From positions 1 to 64,000 of the forward strand of contig NZ_FOOF01000017.1 in the NCBI RefSeq assembly GCF_900113115.1: DNA of 64,000 nucleotides, read 5' to 3'. Shown in pieces: positions 51,960 through 60,830 of the stretch. Numbering within the stretch: the stretch's first letter is position 1; every line of letters begins with the position of its first letter. The notes beneath the pieces were generated by a model that ran no database searches, was not told the DNA's origin, and saw nothing but the letters and a program-made list of their open reading frames with translations. Source of the DNA: Duganella sp. CF458 (GTDB lineage Bacteria; Pseudomonadota; Gammaproteobacteria; Burkholderiales; Burkholderiaceae_D). A program made the position numbers and the translations under genes.

Positions 51960-53051
51960 TCACATTGTTAATCCATGGATGAAGTAGCGGACATCGGTGC
52001 GGTCTTGATTGGCACCCTCGTCCGGTATAAAACTGTCCCAGCCCAGCCGCGCACCGGCGCCAAGCGACGCGCCGAAGACGTCCTCGGCGCGCAGCACCAG
52101 GCAGATTTCGTATTCCAGCGTCACGCCGGTGAACATCGACAGCAGCTTTTCCAGCGCACGTGCCGCCGTACCGCCTGGCAGGAAAGCGTCGAAATCGGCG
52201 CGCCGCAGCGGGCCGATGGTCAGGCGCATGCGCAAGTCGCGCTGCCAGACGCGCGAACCGATCATGGCGGTGGCGCCCAACTGCGCCTGCACGCCGCCCA
52301 GCACGCTCTGCTGTAACGCCGGCACGGTGCACCAGCAGCCGACAAACTGGGTGGCGGTGATGTCCACGCGGAAGTATTCGCCCAGCACGCGCGCCATGGT
52401 CGACGCCGAAGCCGGGCGCTGGCGCAGTGCCGTGGCAAAGTAGGCCAACGTCTCGTCGCGCACCTCGCCGGTGGCACGGGAGTCGCGGCCTGACAGCCTT
52501 TGCGTCAGTCCCTTGTTGCCAAGCCCGCCCAACGCCAGCAGCAGCGGCAGGAACCGGTCCTGCCCGTCGACCTGGTATTTGAGTTCCAGCCGGTACTTGC
52601 GCCACGCCTCGTAAAACAGCGACAGCGAACGTGTCGAAAACGCGTCGAGGAAAGCGCGCGGCCCTTCATCCTTGGCGTACAACTGGTGCGCAGCGATGGA
52701 TTCCGTGTAATGGGAAGGCAAGGCGCCGGAGCTGCCCAGGAAGCCCATGAAATTGGGCGTCATGCGCAGGTAGCGCAGCTGCTTGCTCTGCAAGGCATCG
52801 GCCAAGGCCGGTGCGGTCGGCAGGATTTCGCGCGGTTCGGGGTGCAGCGACTCGAGCTGGCTGGCCGGGAAGCGCAACGTCACCGAGTTCTGGAAGCGCA
52901 TGAAGTTCGCCACCGCGCCCTCCTGCGCAACGCCGTTGCGGCGCAGCCATAGCTCCACCATCCGCACCGCCTGGAAAAACTGGAAACGGAACGGCTCGGC
53001 GAACAGGCGCTCGATTACAGCAGGCTCAAATCGCCGCTTCGCGGTGTGCAT
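51960..53051 (-). CDS. tssG: T6SS baseplate protein TssG
   Basis: 363 residues of the TssG/VasB/ImpH family: LFAEPFRFQFFQAVRMVELWL at the start, MTPNFMGFLGSSGALPSHYTE (in part) in the middle, and LGWDSFIPDEG near the end. Part of the baseplate wedge with TssF, TssE and TssK. Its first 37 bases overlap the end of tssF. Confidence 0.95.
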   Translation of the reverse strand: MHTAKRRFEPAVIERLFAEPFRFQFFQAVRMVELWLRRNGVAQEGAVANFMRFQNSVTLRFPASQLESLHPEPREILPTAPALADALQSKQLRYLRMTPNFMGFLGSSGALPSHYTESIAAHQLYAKDEGPRAFLDAFSTRSLSLFYEAWRKYRLELKYQVDGQDRFLPLLLALGGLGNKGLTQRLSGRDSRATGEVRDETLAYFATALRQRPASASTMARVLGEYFRVDITATQFVGCWCTVPALQQSVLGGVQAQLGATAMIGSRVWQRDLRMRLTIGPLRRADFDAFLPGGTAARALEKLLSMFTGVTLEYEICLVLRAEDVFGASLGAGARLGWDSFIPDEGANQDRTDVRYFIHGLTM

Positions 53052-54859
53052 CGCAACAGCTCCTCCCCAGTCCTCTCGGCCACGACGACCAGTTGCGTAA
53101 AGCTGTTGGCATGCACGTACAGTCCCAGGAAACGTTCGATCACCTGGGCGAAGGCATGGATGCCGCTGCCGACGAATGCCTCTTCATCGATTGTCAACCG
53201 CACTTCCATGCCGCGCACCACGCAGGCGAACGGATTCCCCGCCAGCCAGGCGTTGGCCGGCTTGTATTCAACCGACGCCAGCCCGCGGATCTGGCGCTGG
53301 GTGGAGGCCGAGCGCGGCAGGTCGTAGAGTCCCAGCATTTCCTGGAACGCTTCCAGGCCGCCGCCGGACAGCGACAAATGATTCAGCGACAGGTGCGACA
53401 CCAGGCGCCAATGCGCGCCGTGCCCGCGCTCGAAGCGCTGGGAAGGCGTCGGCTTGCGCAGGAAGCTGATGCTGCGCACGCTGGAGCCGCCTTCGAGGAA
53501 CAGGTCGCCGCCGCGCAGGCCGTAGGCCAGCGATGCCGGCAGGTCGCGGTTGGTGCAGCTCAGTTGCAGGCTCAGGGTGTCGGTTTCGACCGCCGCCGGA
53601 TCGAAATCGATGTCGACGATGGTGATCTCGGTTTCATAGCCGGGGCTCTTGTGCGCCATCTGTTCGTCGCGCCGCATGACCCAGTAATGGCCGTGCTTTT
53701 CCGGCGTTTCGCCGTGGCGCAGCGAGTAGAACGGCCGGAATTCCACGATCGATTCGCCCTGCGGCGTCTGGCGCACCATGCGCACCGCATCGATCGCATA
53801 CACCTCGTAGGCATAGGCGCGGCGCGCATCGGCCAGCACCGGATAGCTGGCAGCGGTATGCGAAATGCGGATCGGCTCGCCCCGCTGGCGGAACAGGTTG
53901 ACCACCGGCGTGCAGCCCAGCAGCAGGTTGTTGGTCGACAGCGTGGACAGCATGCGCGCGACGTGCGAATCGGGGCGCAGGCCGGTCATGGCGATATGCA
54001 AGGTCAGGCGCTTGGTGCCGATCGGCAGCATGGCGCACAGCGCCGCCAGGTCGATGTCGAAGAAATTGAACTTCTCGGGGAAGCAGAAATATTCGGTCAG
54101 CAGGCGGTAAGCCTGGTGCGAGCGCGCCGAAAAGTCGATCAGCGCGTCTTCCTCTTCAAAACCGGCGGCGGCGACTGGAATGCGCGCCAGCGGCAGCCAG
54201 CGGCCGTTGCCGTCGCACTCCACCCAGGCCTTGGCGCTGCGCATGAACAGCGCATCGCGCAGCGCGGCGCAGAACGAAGGCTCGCCGTCGATGAAGACGC
54301 GCAGGCTGGACACCTCCATGGCCGGCAGTCCGATCTGCTCGGACAATGAATCGATCGTGATCGCCAGCCCGGCACCGGCCCCTGGCGGCAGCTGCACCGC
54401 TTCCGGCGGCGCCAGCGCTGCCGTGAACGAGGCCCGGCTCAATTCCAGCGGCGCCACCGTCACCGGATAGGAGGTGCGGAAAGTACAGGCGACGCCGTTC
54501 ACGGGGCGCGTGTTGAGCACCGTCCCGCGCGCGATCTCGCTGGCCGCCGTCAACTGGGCGGCGGTAGAGGCGTAGTCCATGCGTGCGATCGAGCAGGATG
54601 GAAACGGGCGCAGGTAGTGCGGATAAAGCACTTCGAACAGTGCTTCGGTAAATTCGGGGTAATCGTCGTCCAGGCGCTTCGACACGCGCGAATTCAGCAG
54701 CGCGAAGGACTGGATCATGCGTTCGATATGCGGGTCTTCGCACACCTCGCCGCCAATCAGCAGGCGGCCGGCAATCTTGGGATAGCGCTCGGCGAATTCG
54801 CGCGCATAGCGCCGCAGGAATCCCAGTTCGCGCTCGTAGTACGGCAGTAACTCTTCCAA
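53015..54859 (-). CDS. tssF: T6SS baseplate protein TssF
   Basis: 614 residues of the TssF/VasA/ImpG family. The N-terminus is diagnostic (LLPYYERELGFLRRYAREFAERYPKIAGRL, in part, then IERMIQSFALLNSRV). Baseplate wedge component that contacts VgrG and TssK. It starts 1 bp after tssE and overlaps tssG. Confidence 0.96.
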   Translation of the reverse strand: MEELLPYYERELGFLRRYAREFAERYPKIAGRLLIGGEVCEDPHIERMIQSFALLNSRVSKRLDDDYPEFTEALFEVLYPHYLRPFPSCSIARMDYASTAAQLTAASEIARGTVLNTRPVNGVACTFRTSYPVTVAPLELSRASFTAALAPPEAVQLPPGAGAGLAITIDSLSEQIGLPAMEVSSLRVFIDGEPSFCAALRDALFMRSAKAWVECDGNGRWLPLARIPVAAAGFEEEDALIDFSARSHQAYRLLTEYFCFPEKFNFFDIDLAALCAMLPIGTKRLTLHIAMTGLRPDSHVARMLSTLSTNNLLLGCTPVVNLFRQRGEPIRISHTAASYPVLADARRAYAYEVYAIDAVRMVRQTPQGESIVEFRPFYSLRHGETPEKHGHYWVMRRDEQMAHKSPGYETEITIVDIDFDPAAVETDTLSLQLSCTNRDLPASLAYGLRGGDLFLEGGSSVRSISFLRKPTPSQRFERGHGAHWRLVSHLSLNHLSLSGGGLEAFQEMLGLYDLPRSASTQRQIRGLASVEYKPANAWLAGNPFACVVRGMEVRLTIDEEAFVGSGIHAFAQVIERFLGLYVHANSFTQLVVVAERTGEELLRCTPRSGDLSLL

Positions 54860-54860
54860 A

Positions 54861-55352
54861 TCAAGCTCCCGGCAGCGCGCGGCGTGCCTTGCTAATCGTG
54901 TATTGCAGGCTGGATGGTGTCAGGACCGCGTCGAAGTTGACCGGTTCCTGTGCTGCGTGCAGCACCAGCAACGCCGTAATGGCGAAATTCAGGCGGTCGA
55001 TGCCACCCTCTTGCATTTCAAGTGAAGCCCGTACATTGCGCAGGCGCGGTTCATGCCTTGCGATGGCACGTTCCAGCCCCTGGCAAATGGCGGCGCGGTC
55101 GTCCGGGCTCGCCAGCGACATGCCTGCGAAATCATTCAGCCCATAGCTGACGATGGAGCGACCGCACTCCGGAAAGCGTTTGAGCAGATGCTCAGGGATG
55201 ACGGTGCGGGTATTCAGCAATGCTTCCAGGTCGCGCGCGACGGAATCCTTCATCTCGTCGAGCGACATCCGGTAGACGGCCGCACTGCCGGAGCCGTCAC
55301 CTGGCTGGAGCAACCGGTCCATCAGCCCCGGTGCAAATCCCCTTACCGTCAT
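54861..55352 (-). CDS. tssE: T6SS baseplate protein TssE (gp25-like)
   Basis: 163 residues. Gp25-like fold: LMDRLLQPGD at the start, VARDLEALLNTRT (the family's DLExLLNTR motif), FPECGRSIVSYGLNDF, then IARHEPRLRNVRASLE. It starts sheath polymerisation. Located 11 bp after hcp. Confidence 0.95.
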   Translation of the reverse strand: MTVRGFAPGLMDRLLQPGDGSGSAAVYRMSLDEMKDSVARDLEALLNTRTVIPEHLLKRFPECGRSIVSYGLNDFAGMSLASPDDRAAICQGLERAIARHEPRLRNVRASLEMQEGGIDRLNFAITALLVLHAAQEPVNFDAVLTPSSLQYTISKARRALPGA

Positions 55353-55363
55353 TCAGTCCCCGC

Positions 55364-55855
55364 TTAAGCTACTTTGTTGGACGACAGGTCCCAGCCGCCC
55401 GAGGTGTTGCCACCGGTGCCGCCGTTGACTTTCTGCTGGGTGTACTTCCACTTGACTTTGGAGTATTTCAGCGAGACGTCTTCGCCCAGGATGTCGCCCT
55501 GCTTGACTTCTGGAGCCACGCTGGAGATCAGCACGTTTTCCAGTTCGATTTCGAAGTACTTGACGCGGTCGCCCTGGCCGTCAGCACGCATGAATTCGAT
55601 TTTCGCTTTTGGCAGGGTTTTGCCCGAGGAGCAATTCTGCAGCAGCAGCGGCGAAGCCAGGTCGGCCAGTTTGGAAACAACGATATCGCGGTGCTCGGTG
55701 CGCTCCGCGGTGTGGCCGCCGCCAGTAGATGCGGTGGCCGACTTTGGCTGCAGCACTTCCCACTGGACGGATTTGACTTCGATCCAATCCTTGTGGGCGG
55801 TATCGGTGGACTCGCCTTTGATGCCGTCGATTTGCAGGTAAACGTCGATTGCCAT
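55364..55855 (-). CDS. hcp: T6SS tube protein Hcp (TssD)
   Basis: 163 residues, usual Hcp size: AIDVYLQIDGIKGESTDTAH at the N-terminus, ITVSKL-type segment DIVVSKLADLASPLLLQNC and VLISSVAPEVKQG. Hexamers stack into the inner tube and carry small effectors. The C-terminus bears a Gly/Thr-rich extension (VNGGTGGNTSGGWDL) as in several betaproteobacterial Hcp proteins. Only one hcp is seen in the window. AAGGAAT precedes the ATG. Confidence 0.96.
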   Translation of the reverse strand: MAIDVYLQIDGIKGESTDTAHKDWIEVKSVQWEVLQPKSATASTGGGHTAERTEHRDIVVSKLADLASPLLLQNCSSGKTLPKAKIEFMRADGQGDRVKYFEIELENVLISSVAPEVKQGDILGEDVSLKYSKVKWKYTQQKVNGGTGGNTSGGWDLSSNKVA

Positions 55856-55885
55856 GGTATTCCTTTCTGTGTTGAAAAATAAAAA

Positions 55886-57367
55886 TTAAGACTTGGTCGA
55901 TTGCGGCAGCTCCGCGACCAGACGGAGTGAGACGGACAGCTCGTCGAGCTGGAAGTGGGGACGCAGGAAGGACACAGCGCGATACACGCCTGGACGGCCA
56001 GGCACTTCAGACACTTGCACGTTAGCTTCACGCAGTGGGAACTGCGCTTTTTGCTCCTGGCTGGCGTTATCGTCCAACAGCACGTACTGGGTCAGCCAGC
56101 GGTTCAGGTAATCCTCGACGTTGGCGGCAGCGGCGAAGCTGCCGATCTTGTCGCGCATCATGGCCTTCATGTAATGGGCAATGCGCGACACGGCGAAGAT
56201 GTACTGCAGCTGGGCCGACAGCACGGCGTTGGCGTTGGCAGCGTCGGTGTTGTACTTGCGCGCTTTCTGCGCGGACTGCGCGCCGAAGAAGGCCGCGTAG
56301 TCTGTATTCTTGCAATGCACCAGCGAGATGAAGCCAAGGTCGCTCAGCTCCTTCTCGCGGCGGTCGGTAATGGCGATTTCGGTCGGGCATTTCAGCGCGA
56401 CTTCGCCTTCGTCGGTCTTGAAGGTGTGGGTCGGCAGGTCTTCCACCAGGCCGCCGCCTTCCACGCCGCGGATGGCCGCGCACCAGCCGAAGTCCTCGAA
56501 GGCACGGGTCAGGCGCACGCCGAAGGCGTAGGCTGCGTTACACCACAGGTATTTCTCGTGATCGGTACCGTCCACGTCTTCCACGTAGTTGAAGCCTTCT
56601 ACGGTGGCGCCGTCGGCCGGATTGAACGGCAGGCGACCCAGGAAGCGCGGCAGGGTCAGGCCGACGTAGCGCGAATCCTCGGACTCGCGGAACGACTTCC
56701 ACTTGGCGTATTCCACGGTGTCGAAGACCTTCGACAGGTCGCGCGGCTTGCCCAGGTCGGAGTAGGTCTCCAGGCCGAACAGCTCGGGCGAAGCGGAGCT
56801 GATGAAAGGCGCATGGGCGGCAGCCGCCACGTGCGACATCTGCTCGATGAAGTACATGTCTTCCGGCTGGCGGGTGATCTCGAAATCGCCCAGCAAGGCA
56901 CCGAACGGCGCACCGCCGAAGGTGCCGAACTCCTCTTCGTAGACCTTCTTGAACATCGAGCTCTGGTCGAATTCCAGGGCGCCCTGGAAATCCTTGACCA
57001 GTTCCCGCTTGGTCGCGTTCAGCATCTTGATCTTCAGGCCGGTGCTGGTGGCACTGTTCTTTACCAGGTAATGCAGGCCGGTCCAGCTGCTTTCCAGCTT
57101 CTGGAATTCCGGCGCATGCATGATGACCGACAGCTGCGAGGAGATCAGGCGGTCCAGTTCCGCCACGCGGGCGTCGATGGTGGCGGCCAGGTTGTCCGAC
57201 ACCACCACGGTGCCAGCCATGACTTGCTGCGCCAGTTCGGCGATGATGTCCTTGGCACGGGCGTGCTCGGTGGTCGATTTGGCGACCTTACTTTGCTCGA
57301 CGATCTGGTCGAGCAGGTTGACTTCAGCGGTGGCCAGTGCACCGCCGGCGTTCAGTTGGGCCGACAT
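55886..57367 (-). CDS. tssC: T6SS sheath large subunit TssC
   Basis: 493 residues of the TssC/VipB/ImpC family, with TGLHYLVKNSATSTGLKIKML, LLGDFEI, FISSASPELFGL and the C-terminal FPLREANVQVSEVPGRPGVY. With TssB it builds the contractile sheath. It starts 1 bp after tssB, so the two are translated together. Confidence 0.97.
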   Translation of the reverse strand: MSAQLNAGGALATAEVNLLDQIVEQSKVAKSTTEHARAKDIIAELAQQVMAGTVVVSDNLAATIDARVAELDRLISSQLSVIMHAPEFQKLESSWTGLHYLVKNSATSTGLKIKMLNATKRELVKDFQGALEFDQSSMFKKVYEEEFGTFGGAPFGALLGDFEITRQPEDMYFIEQMSHVAAAAHAPFISSASPELFGLETYSDLGKPRDLSKVFDTVEYAKWKSFRESEDSRYVGLTLPRFLGRLPFNPADGATVEGFNYVEDVDGTDHEKYLWCNAAYAFGVRLTRAFEDFGWCAAIRGVEGGGLVEDLPTHTFKTDEGEVALKCPTEIAITDRREKELSDLGFISLVHCKNTDYAAFFGAQSAQKARKYNTDAANANAVLSAQLQYIFAVSRIAHYMKAMMRDKIGSFAAAANVEDYLNRWLTQYVLLDDNASQEQKAQFPLREANVQVSEVPGRPGVYRAVSFLRPHFQLDELSVSLRLVAELPQSTKS

Positions 57368-57368
57368 C

Positions 57369-57872
57369 TCATTCTCCTTTTTCGGTCTTCTGGCCCAGTT
57401 CGGCCAGCTTCTCGGTGCTGCGCAGCACGTCGTTCAGCAAATCTTCCAGCTTGTCGTTGCCGGCCAGCTTGTTGCGCAGGTCGGCCAGCTTGTTGCGCGC
57501 TTCCAGCAGTTGGCGCAGCGGTTCCACCTGTTCCACCACCGACTCCGGACGGAAGTCCGAAATGGCCTTGAATTTGAGGTCGACGCCGAACTGGCCTTCG
57601 CCGCCCAGCTCATTCGGCACGCGGAAGGCGGCGCGCGGTTCCACGCCCTTCATCACTTCGTCGAAGTTGTCGCGGTCGATGTTGACGAAGCTGCGATCCT
57701 TCAGGCGCTTCTTCTCCACCTCGGAATTGCCGCCGAAATCGCCGACAACACCCATCACAAAGGGCAGTTCCTTGTTTTCGATTGCGTCGCCGATCTCCAC
57801 GTCATAGGTCATCTGGACCCGTGGCGGACGGATTTTCTGCAGGCGCTTCTGGACGCTTTCGTTTTTGGACAT
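57369..57872 (-). CDS. tssB: T6SS sheath small subunit TssB
   Basis: 167 residues of the TssB/VipA/ImpB family: RPPRVQMTYDVEIGDAI, LPFVMGVVGDFGG, RSFVNIDRDNFDEVM, FNLKF-type GVDLKFKAISDF. Good SD (GGAGAAG) upstream. First sheath gene of the minus-strand operon after the TPR lipoprotein. Confidence 0.97.
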   Translation of the reverse strand: MSKNESVQKRLQKIRPPRVQMTYDVEIGDAIENKELPFVMGVVGDFGGNSEVEKKRLKDRSFVNIDRDNFDEVMKGVEPRAAFRVPNELGGEGQFGVDLKFKAISDFRPESVVEQVEPLRQLLEARNKLADLRNKLAGNDKLEDLLNDVLRSTEKLAELGQKTEKGE

Positions 57873-57898
57873 GGCTTCTCCTTCTTTGGACTTGGTGG

Positions 57899-58513
57899 TT
57901 ATTTCAGTGCGCCGAATGGGTCGGCGCTAGGGGTCGATGCAGGTGGTTTGACTGCCTGGGCCCTGCTGCGCACAGCATTGGCGGCGGCATTCGCGGCGGA
58001 ATTGCTGCTGCGGGCCTGCGGCTTTTTATCGGCATTCGGCACCAGCACGGTCTCGCCCAGGCTCTCGCGCAGCAGCTTGGCCAGGTCTTGGGATTCGGTA
58101 CGGATGGAACCGGACAGGTTGTTCTGGCGGCTCAGGTCACCCAGGGCGCGGGTGGACAGGCGCAGGCCGGAAATCGCAATGATGCTGTTGGCCAGCTGGT
58201 CGGACGGATCGCGCACCAGGATTTCCTGGGCGCTGACGATCGCTTCGCCATATTGCCCTGCGTCATAGCGGGACTGGGCGATGTTCACCCATGGCGATTT
58301 GTCGGCAGGGTATGCCGTGGCAGTTTCCTTCCACAGGGTGATGGCCTGCTCTTGTTTACCGGCCACCTTGGCTTCGGTAGCCCGGGCCAGCATGTCTTCC
58401 AGCTTCGGCTTTACCGGAGCGGCGACCTTGGGGCTCGTGGTCTGGCAAGCAGACAGGGTGGCAGCGATTGCTGCGATGCACAAAATACGGGAGACAACAG
58501 TGATTTTTTTCAT
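57899..58513 (-). CDS. TPR-containing lipoprotein upstream of tssB
   Basis: 204 residues from the ATG at 58513, preceded by GAGG at 6 nt; the frame begins four codons earlier. Lipoprotein signal MKKITVVSRILCIAAIAATLSAC with lipobox LSAC. Helical pairs (ARATEAKVAGKQEQAITLWKET, ARYDAGQYGEAIVSAQEIL-like) are TPR-like; the C-terminus is Ala/Ser/Pro-rich. First gene of the minus-strand T6SS operon. It is the only lipoprotein in the core cluster, but its size and TPR character do not match TssJ. Confidence 0.8.
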   Translation of the reverse strand: MKKITVVSRILCIAAIAATLSACQTTSPKVAAPVKPKLEDMLARATEAKVAGKQEQAITLWKETATAYPADKSPWVNIAQSRYDAGQYGEAIVSAQEILVRDPSDQLANSIIAISGLRLSTRALGDLSRQNNLSGSIRTESQDLAKLLRESLGETVLVPNADKKPQARSSNSAANAAANAVRSRAQAVKPPASTPSADPFGALK

Positions 58514-58628
58514 AACTAACCTCATCGAACGGACAAATAGCTTTTTTACAATAGTTGCGTGCGACGAACGTTAGCAGAAAAAAAATATTACCTACGCACA
58601 ATTGAATCTCACCAATATTCACACCCCC

Positions 58629-58640
58629 GCGCACGATTGA
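58629..58640. promoter_or_regulatory. GCGCACGATTGA element upstream of tssK
   Basis: The 12-mer GCGCACGATTGA here is identical to the one at 40266-40277. Both precede plus-strand T6SS operons, about 80-120 nt before the first codon. The divergent region 58514-58717 also holds CAATTGAATC (58599-58608), part of the palindrome found in promoter modules A and B. Confidence 0.45.
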
Positions 58641-58717
58641 GCCTTTTAATACGGGCTTTCCACGGAGGTGTTATTGTTCTGGCACTTACCAGAAAACAAT
58701 TATCAGAAGGATCATAG

Positions 58718-60058
58718 ATGGCCAGCAAGGTGTTATGGGGGGAAGGTTTATTTCTGCGCCCCCAGCATTTCCAGCAACAGGACCGCTATCACGAGCACCG
58801 TTTGCATCGCAGCGTAAAGGCCGTCCACCCTTACGCGTGGGGCGTGGATCGCCTCGCGATCGACATGGAAGCCCTGGCGCATAACACATTGCGCCTGCTC
58901 GATCTGTCGTTGGTATTGCCGGATGGGGAGTTGATTGAAGCGCCGGGCCACGACAACCTGCCGGAAGCAATCGACCTGGGCCAGCTCGCGCAATCGCAGC
59001 ACAGCGTGACCTGGTACGCCGCCCTGCCCGTGTTCAAGCACTTCGGCGGCAATTTCGCGCAAGCCGGCCAGCCGTCGAACGGCGCCCGCTTCTCGCAAAG
59101 CAATGCCGACACGCCCGACCTGTACACGCAAGCTGCGCAAGCCGAACTGGCCTACCTGAAAAAATCGCTGCGCCTGATGTCGGACGCGGAACCGCGCGAA
59201 GGCTATGTATGCCTGCCGCTGCTGCGCCTGCGCCGCCTGTCCACCGGCGGCTTCGAGCTCGACCCCGGCTTCGTGCCGCCAAGCCTGACCATCCGCACCG
59301 CGCAGCCCTTGTACCTGCAGCTGCGCCGCCTGCTCGACGCGCTGCAAGCCAAAGTCAACGCGCTGTACGGACACCACCGCGAACCAAGCCGCAACGTGAT
59401 CGAATTCCGCAGCGGCGACATGTCAACTTTCTGGCTGCTGCATACCGCCAGCACCGCGTTCGCATCGCTGTCGCACTACTACCATAACCCCGAGCTGCAT
59501 CCGGAGCGCCTGTACGAACAACTGCTGTCGCTGGCCGGCGCGCTGATGACGTATTCGCGCAGCTGGTCGCTGTCCGACCTGCCGCCGTACCGCCACGACG
59601 ACCCCGGCCCCGCGTTCTCGCAGCTCTACATGATCGTGCGCGAATTGCTGGATACCGTGATTTCCTCGCGCTACTTCGCCATCGCCTTGTCGCAGCCGAA
59701 ACCGGCCCACCACCGCGGCATGCTCGATTCCGGCAAGATCAGCGAAGACACCACCTTCTACCTCGCCGTCGGCGCCGAAATGCCGGCCGTCGAACTGGTG
59801 GAGGTGGTGCCGCTGCGCTTCAAGGTGGGCGCGCCGGACGACGTGGAAAAGCTGGTGCTGTCGGCCATGCCGGGCGTGCGCCTGGCACACGCGCCGCAGG
59901 TTCCGGCCGCGGTGCCGGTACGCCCGGATACCTGCTACTTCACGCTGGACTCCAAAGGCCCGCTGTACGAGCGCATGCTGCAGGCCCAGTCCATCGAAAT
60001 CTATGCCCCAGCCGGCATGCGCGAATTGCGCCTTGAATTGATTGCTGTGAACTCCTGA
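58718..60058 (+). CDS. tssK: T6SS baseplate-membrane connector TssK
   Basis: 446 residues of the TssK/VasE/ImpJ family: KVLWGEGLFLRPQHFQQQDRYHE (in part) at the start is diagnostic, with VPLRFKVGAPDDVEKLV and ELRLELIAVNS near the end. It links the baseplate to TssL/TssM. SD AGAAGGA is upstream of the ATG. The gene opens a plus-strand operon with tssL and vgrG. Confidence 0.96.
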   Translation: MASKVLWGEGLFLRPQHFQQQDRYHEHRLHRSVKAVHPYAWGVDRLAIDMEALAHNTLRLLDLSLVLPDGELIEAPGHDNLPEAIDLGQLAQSQHSVTWYAALPVFKHFGGNFAQAGQPSNGARFSQSNADTPDLYTQAAQAELAYLKKSLRLMSDAEPREGYVCLPLLRLRRLSTGGFELDPGFVPPSLTIRTAQPLYLQLRRLLDALQAKVNALYGHHREPSRNVIEFRSGDMSTFWLLHTASTAFASLSHYYHNPELHPERLYEQLLSLAGALMTYSRSWSLSDLPPYRHDDPGPAFSQLYMIVRELLDTVISSRYFAIALSQPKPAHHRGMLDSGKISEDTTFYLAVGAEMPAVELVEVVPLRFKVGAPDDVEKLVLSAMPGVRLAHAPQVPAAVPVRPDTCYFTLDSKGPLYERMLQAQSIEIYAPAGMRELRLELIAVNS

Positions 60059-60071
60059 ACCAGAGCAGAAC

Positions 60072-60830
60072 ATGAACACCATCGCCCCACCTTCACTTAT
60101 CGCCGAACCAATTGCCGCACCGGCCTCCAACGCCACCCTGCTGGACATGATGTACGACGGCTTCTACGCCCTGTTCATGCTGAAGAACGGCAGTGCCCCG
60201 CAGGACCACGCCGAATTCCAGTCGCGCATGGCGCGCTTCCTGGACGACTTCGGCCGCAATGCGCGCAAGAAGAACGTCTCCGCCGACGACGTCGATGCCG
60301 CCAAATATGCGTTCTGCGCCGCCGTCGACGAGATCATCCTGCGCTCCCATTTCTCGATTCGCGACGCGTGGGAACTGAAACCGCTGCAACTGACCCTGTT
60401 CGGCGACCAGCTCGCCGGTGAAAACTTCTTCAATCGCCTGGAGGCGCTGCGCACGCGCAGCAGCGAGCACGTGGAAGCGCTGGAAGTGTTCCATATGTGC
60501 CTGCTGCTGGGCTTCCAGGGCCGCTACATCCTGGAAGGTTCGGAAAAGCTGGGCTACCTGACCAGCCGCCTGGGCGACGAGATCGCCCACATGAAGGGTC
60601 GCCGTCCCGGCTTCGCCCCGCACGCCGAACGTCCCGACCAGGTCATGCACAAGCTGCGCAGCGACCTGCCACTGTGGGTGCTGTGCTCCGTGTTCGCACT
60701 GATTTCCGCGCTGGCGTATATCGGCCTGCGCACTTCGCTTTCCAGCCATACGGCGCAACAAGTGAGTTCCTATAACGATGTGGTGCGCATGGCGCCGCGC
60801 CAAGCCCACGTCACCATCACCTTGCCGTAA
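60072..60830 (+). CDS. tssL: T6SS membrane protein TssL (DotU type, short)
   Basis: 252 residues with a cytoplasmic DotU domain (FYALFMLKNGSAPQDHAEFQ, AKYAFCAAVDEIILRS, LTLFGDQLAGENFFNRLE, YHMCLLLGF-like VFHMCLLLGFQGRY) and a single C-terminal membrane helix (WVLCSVFALISALAYIGL). It lacks the C-terminal OmpA domain of long TssL proteins. The stop overlaps the vgrG start by 1 base (TAATG). Confidence 0.95.
   Translation: MNTIAPPSLIAEPIAAPASNATLLDMMYDGFYALFMLKNGSAPQDHAEFQSRMARFLDDFGRNARKKNVSADDVDAAKYAFCAAVDEIILRSHFSIRDAWELKPLQLTLFGDQLAGENFFNRLEALRTRSSEHVEALEVFHMCLLLGFQGRYILEGSEKLGYLTSRLGDEIAHMKGRRPGFAPHAERPDQVMHKLRSDLPLWVLCSVFALISALAYIGLRTSLSSHTAQQVSSYNDVVRMAPRQAHVTITLP

Noticed and set aside
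49478..51982. 834-codon open frame opposite clpV
   Set aside because: Antisense shadow of ClpV with low-complexity His/Arg/Gln composition and no family motif.
57899..58513. TPR lipoprotein as TssJ
   Set aside because: It has a lipobox, but is larger, helical and TPR-like, whereas TssJ is a small beta-sandwich lipoprotein.
58599..58608. Third copy of promoter module A/B in the tssK-tssB divergent region
   Set aside because: Only CAATTGAATC is present; the other palindrome arm and the -35/-10 with the same spacing are missing, so it is mentioned only as a partial match.
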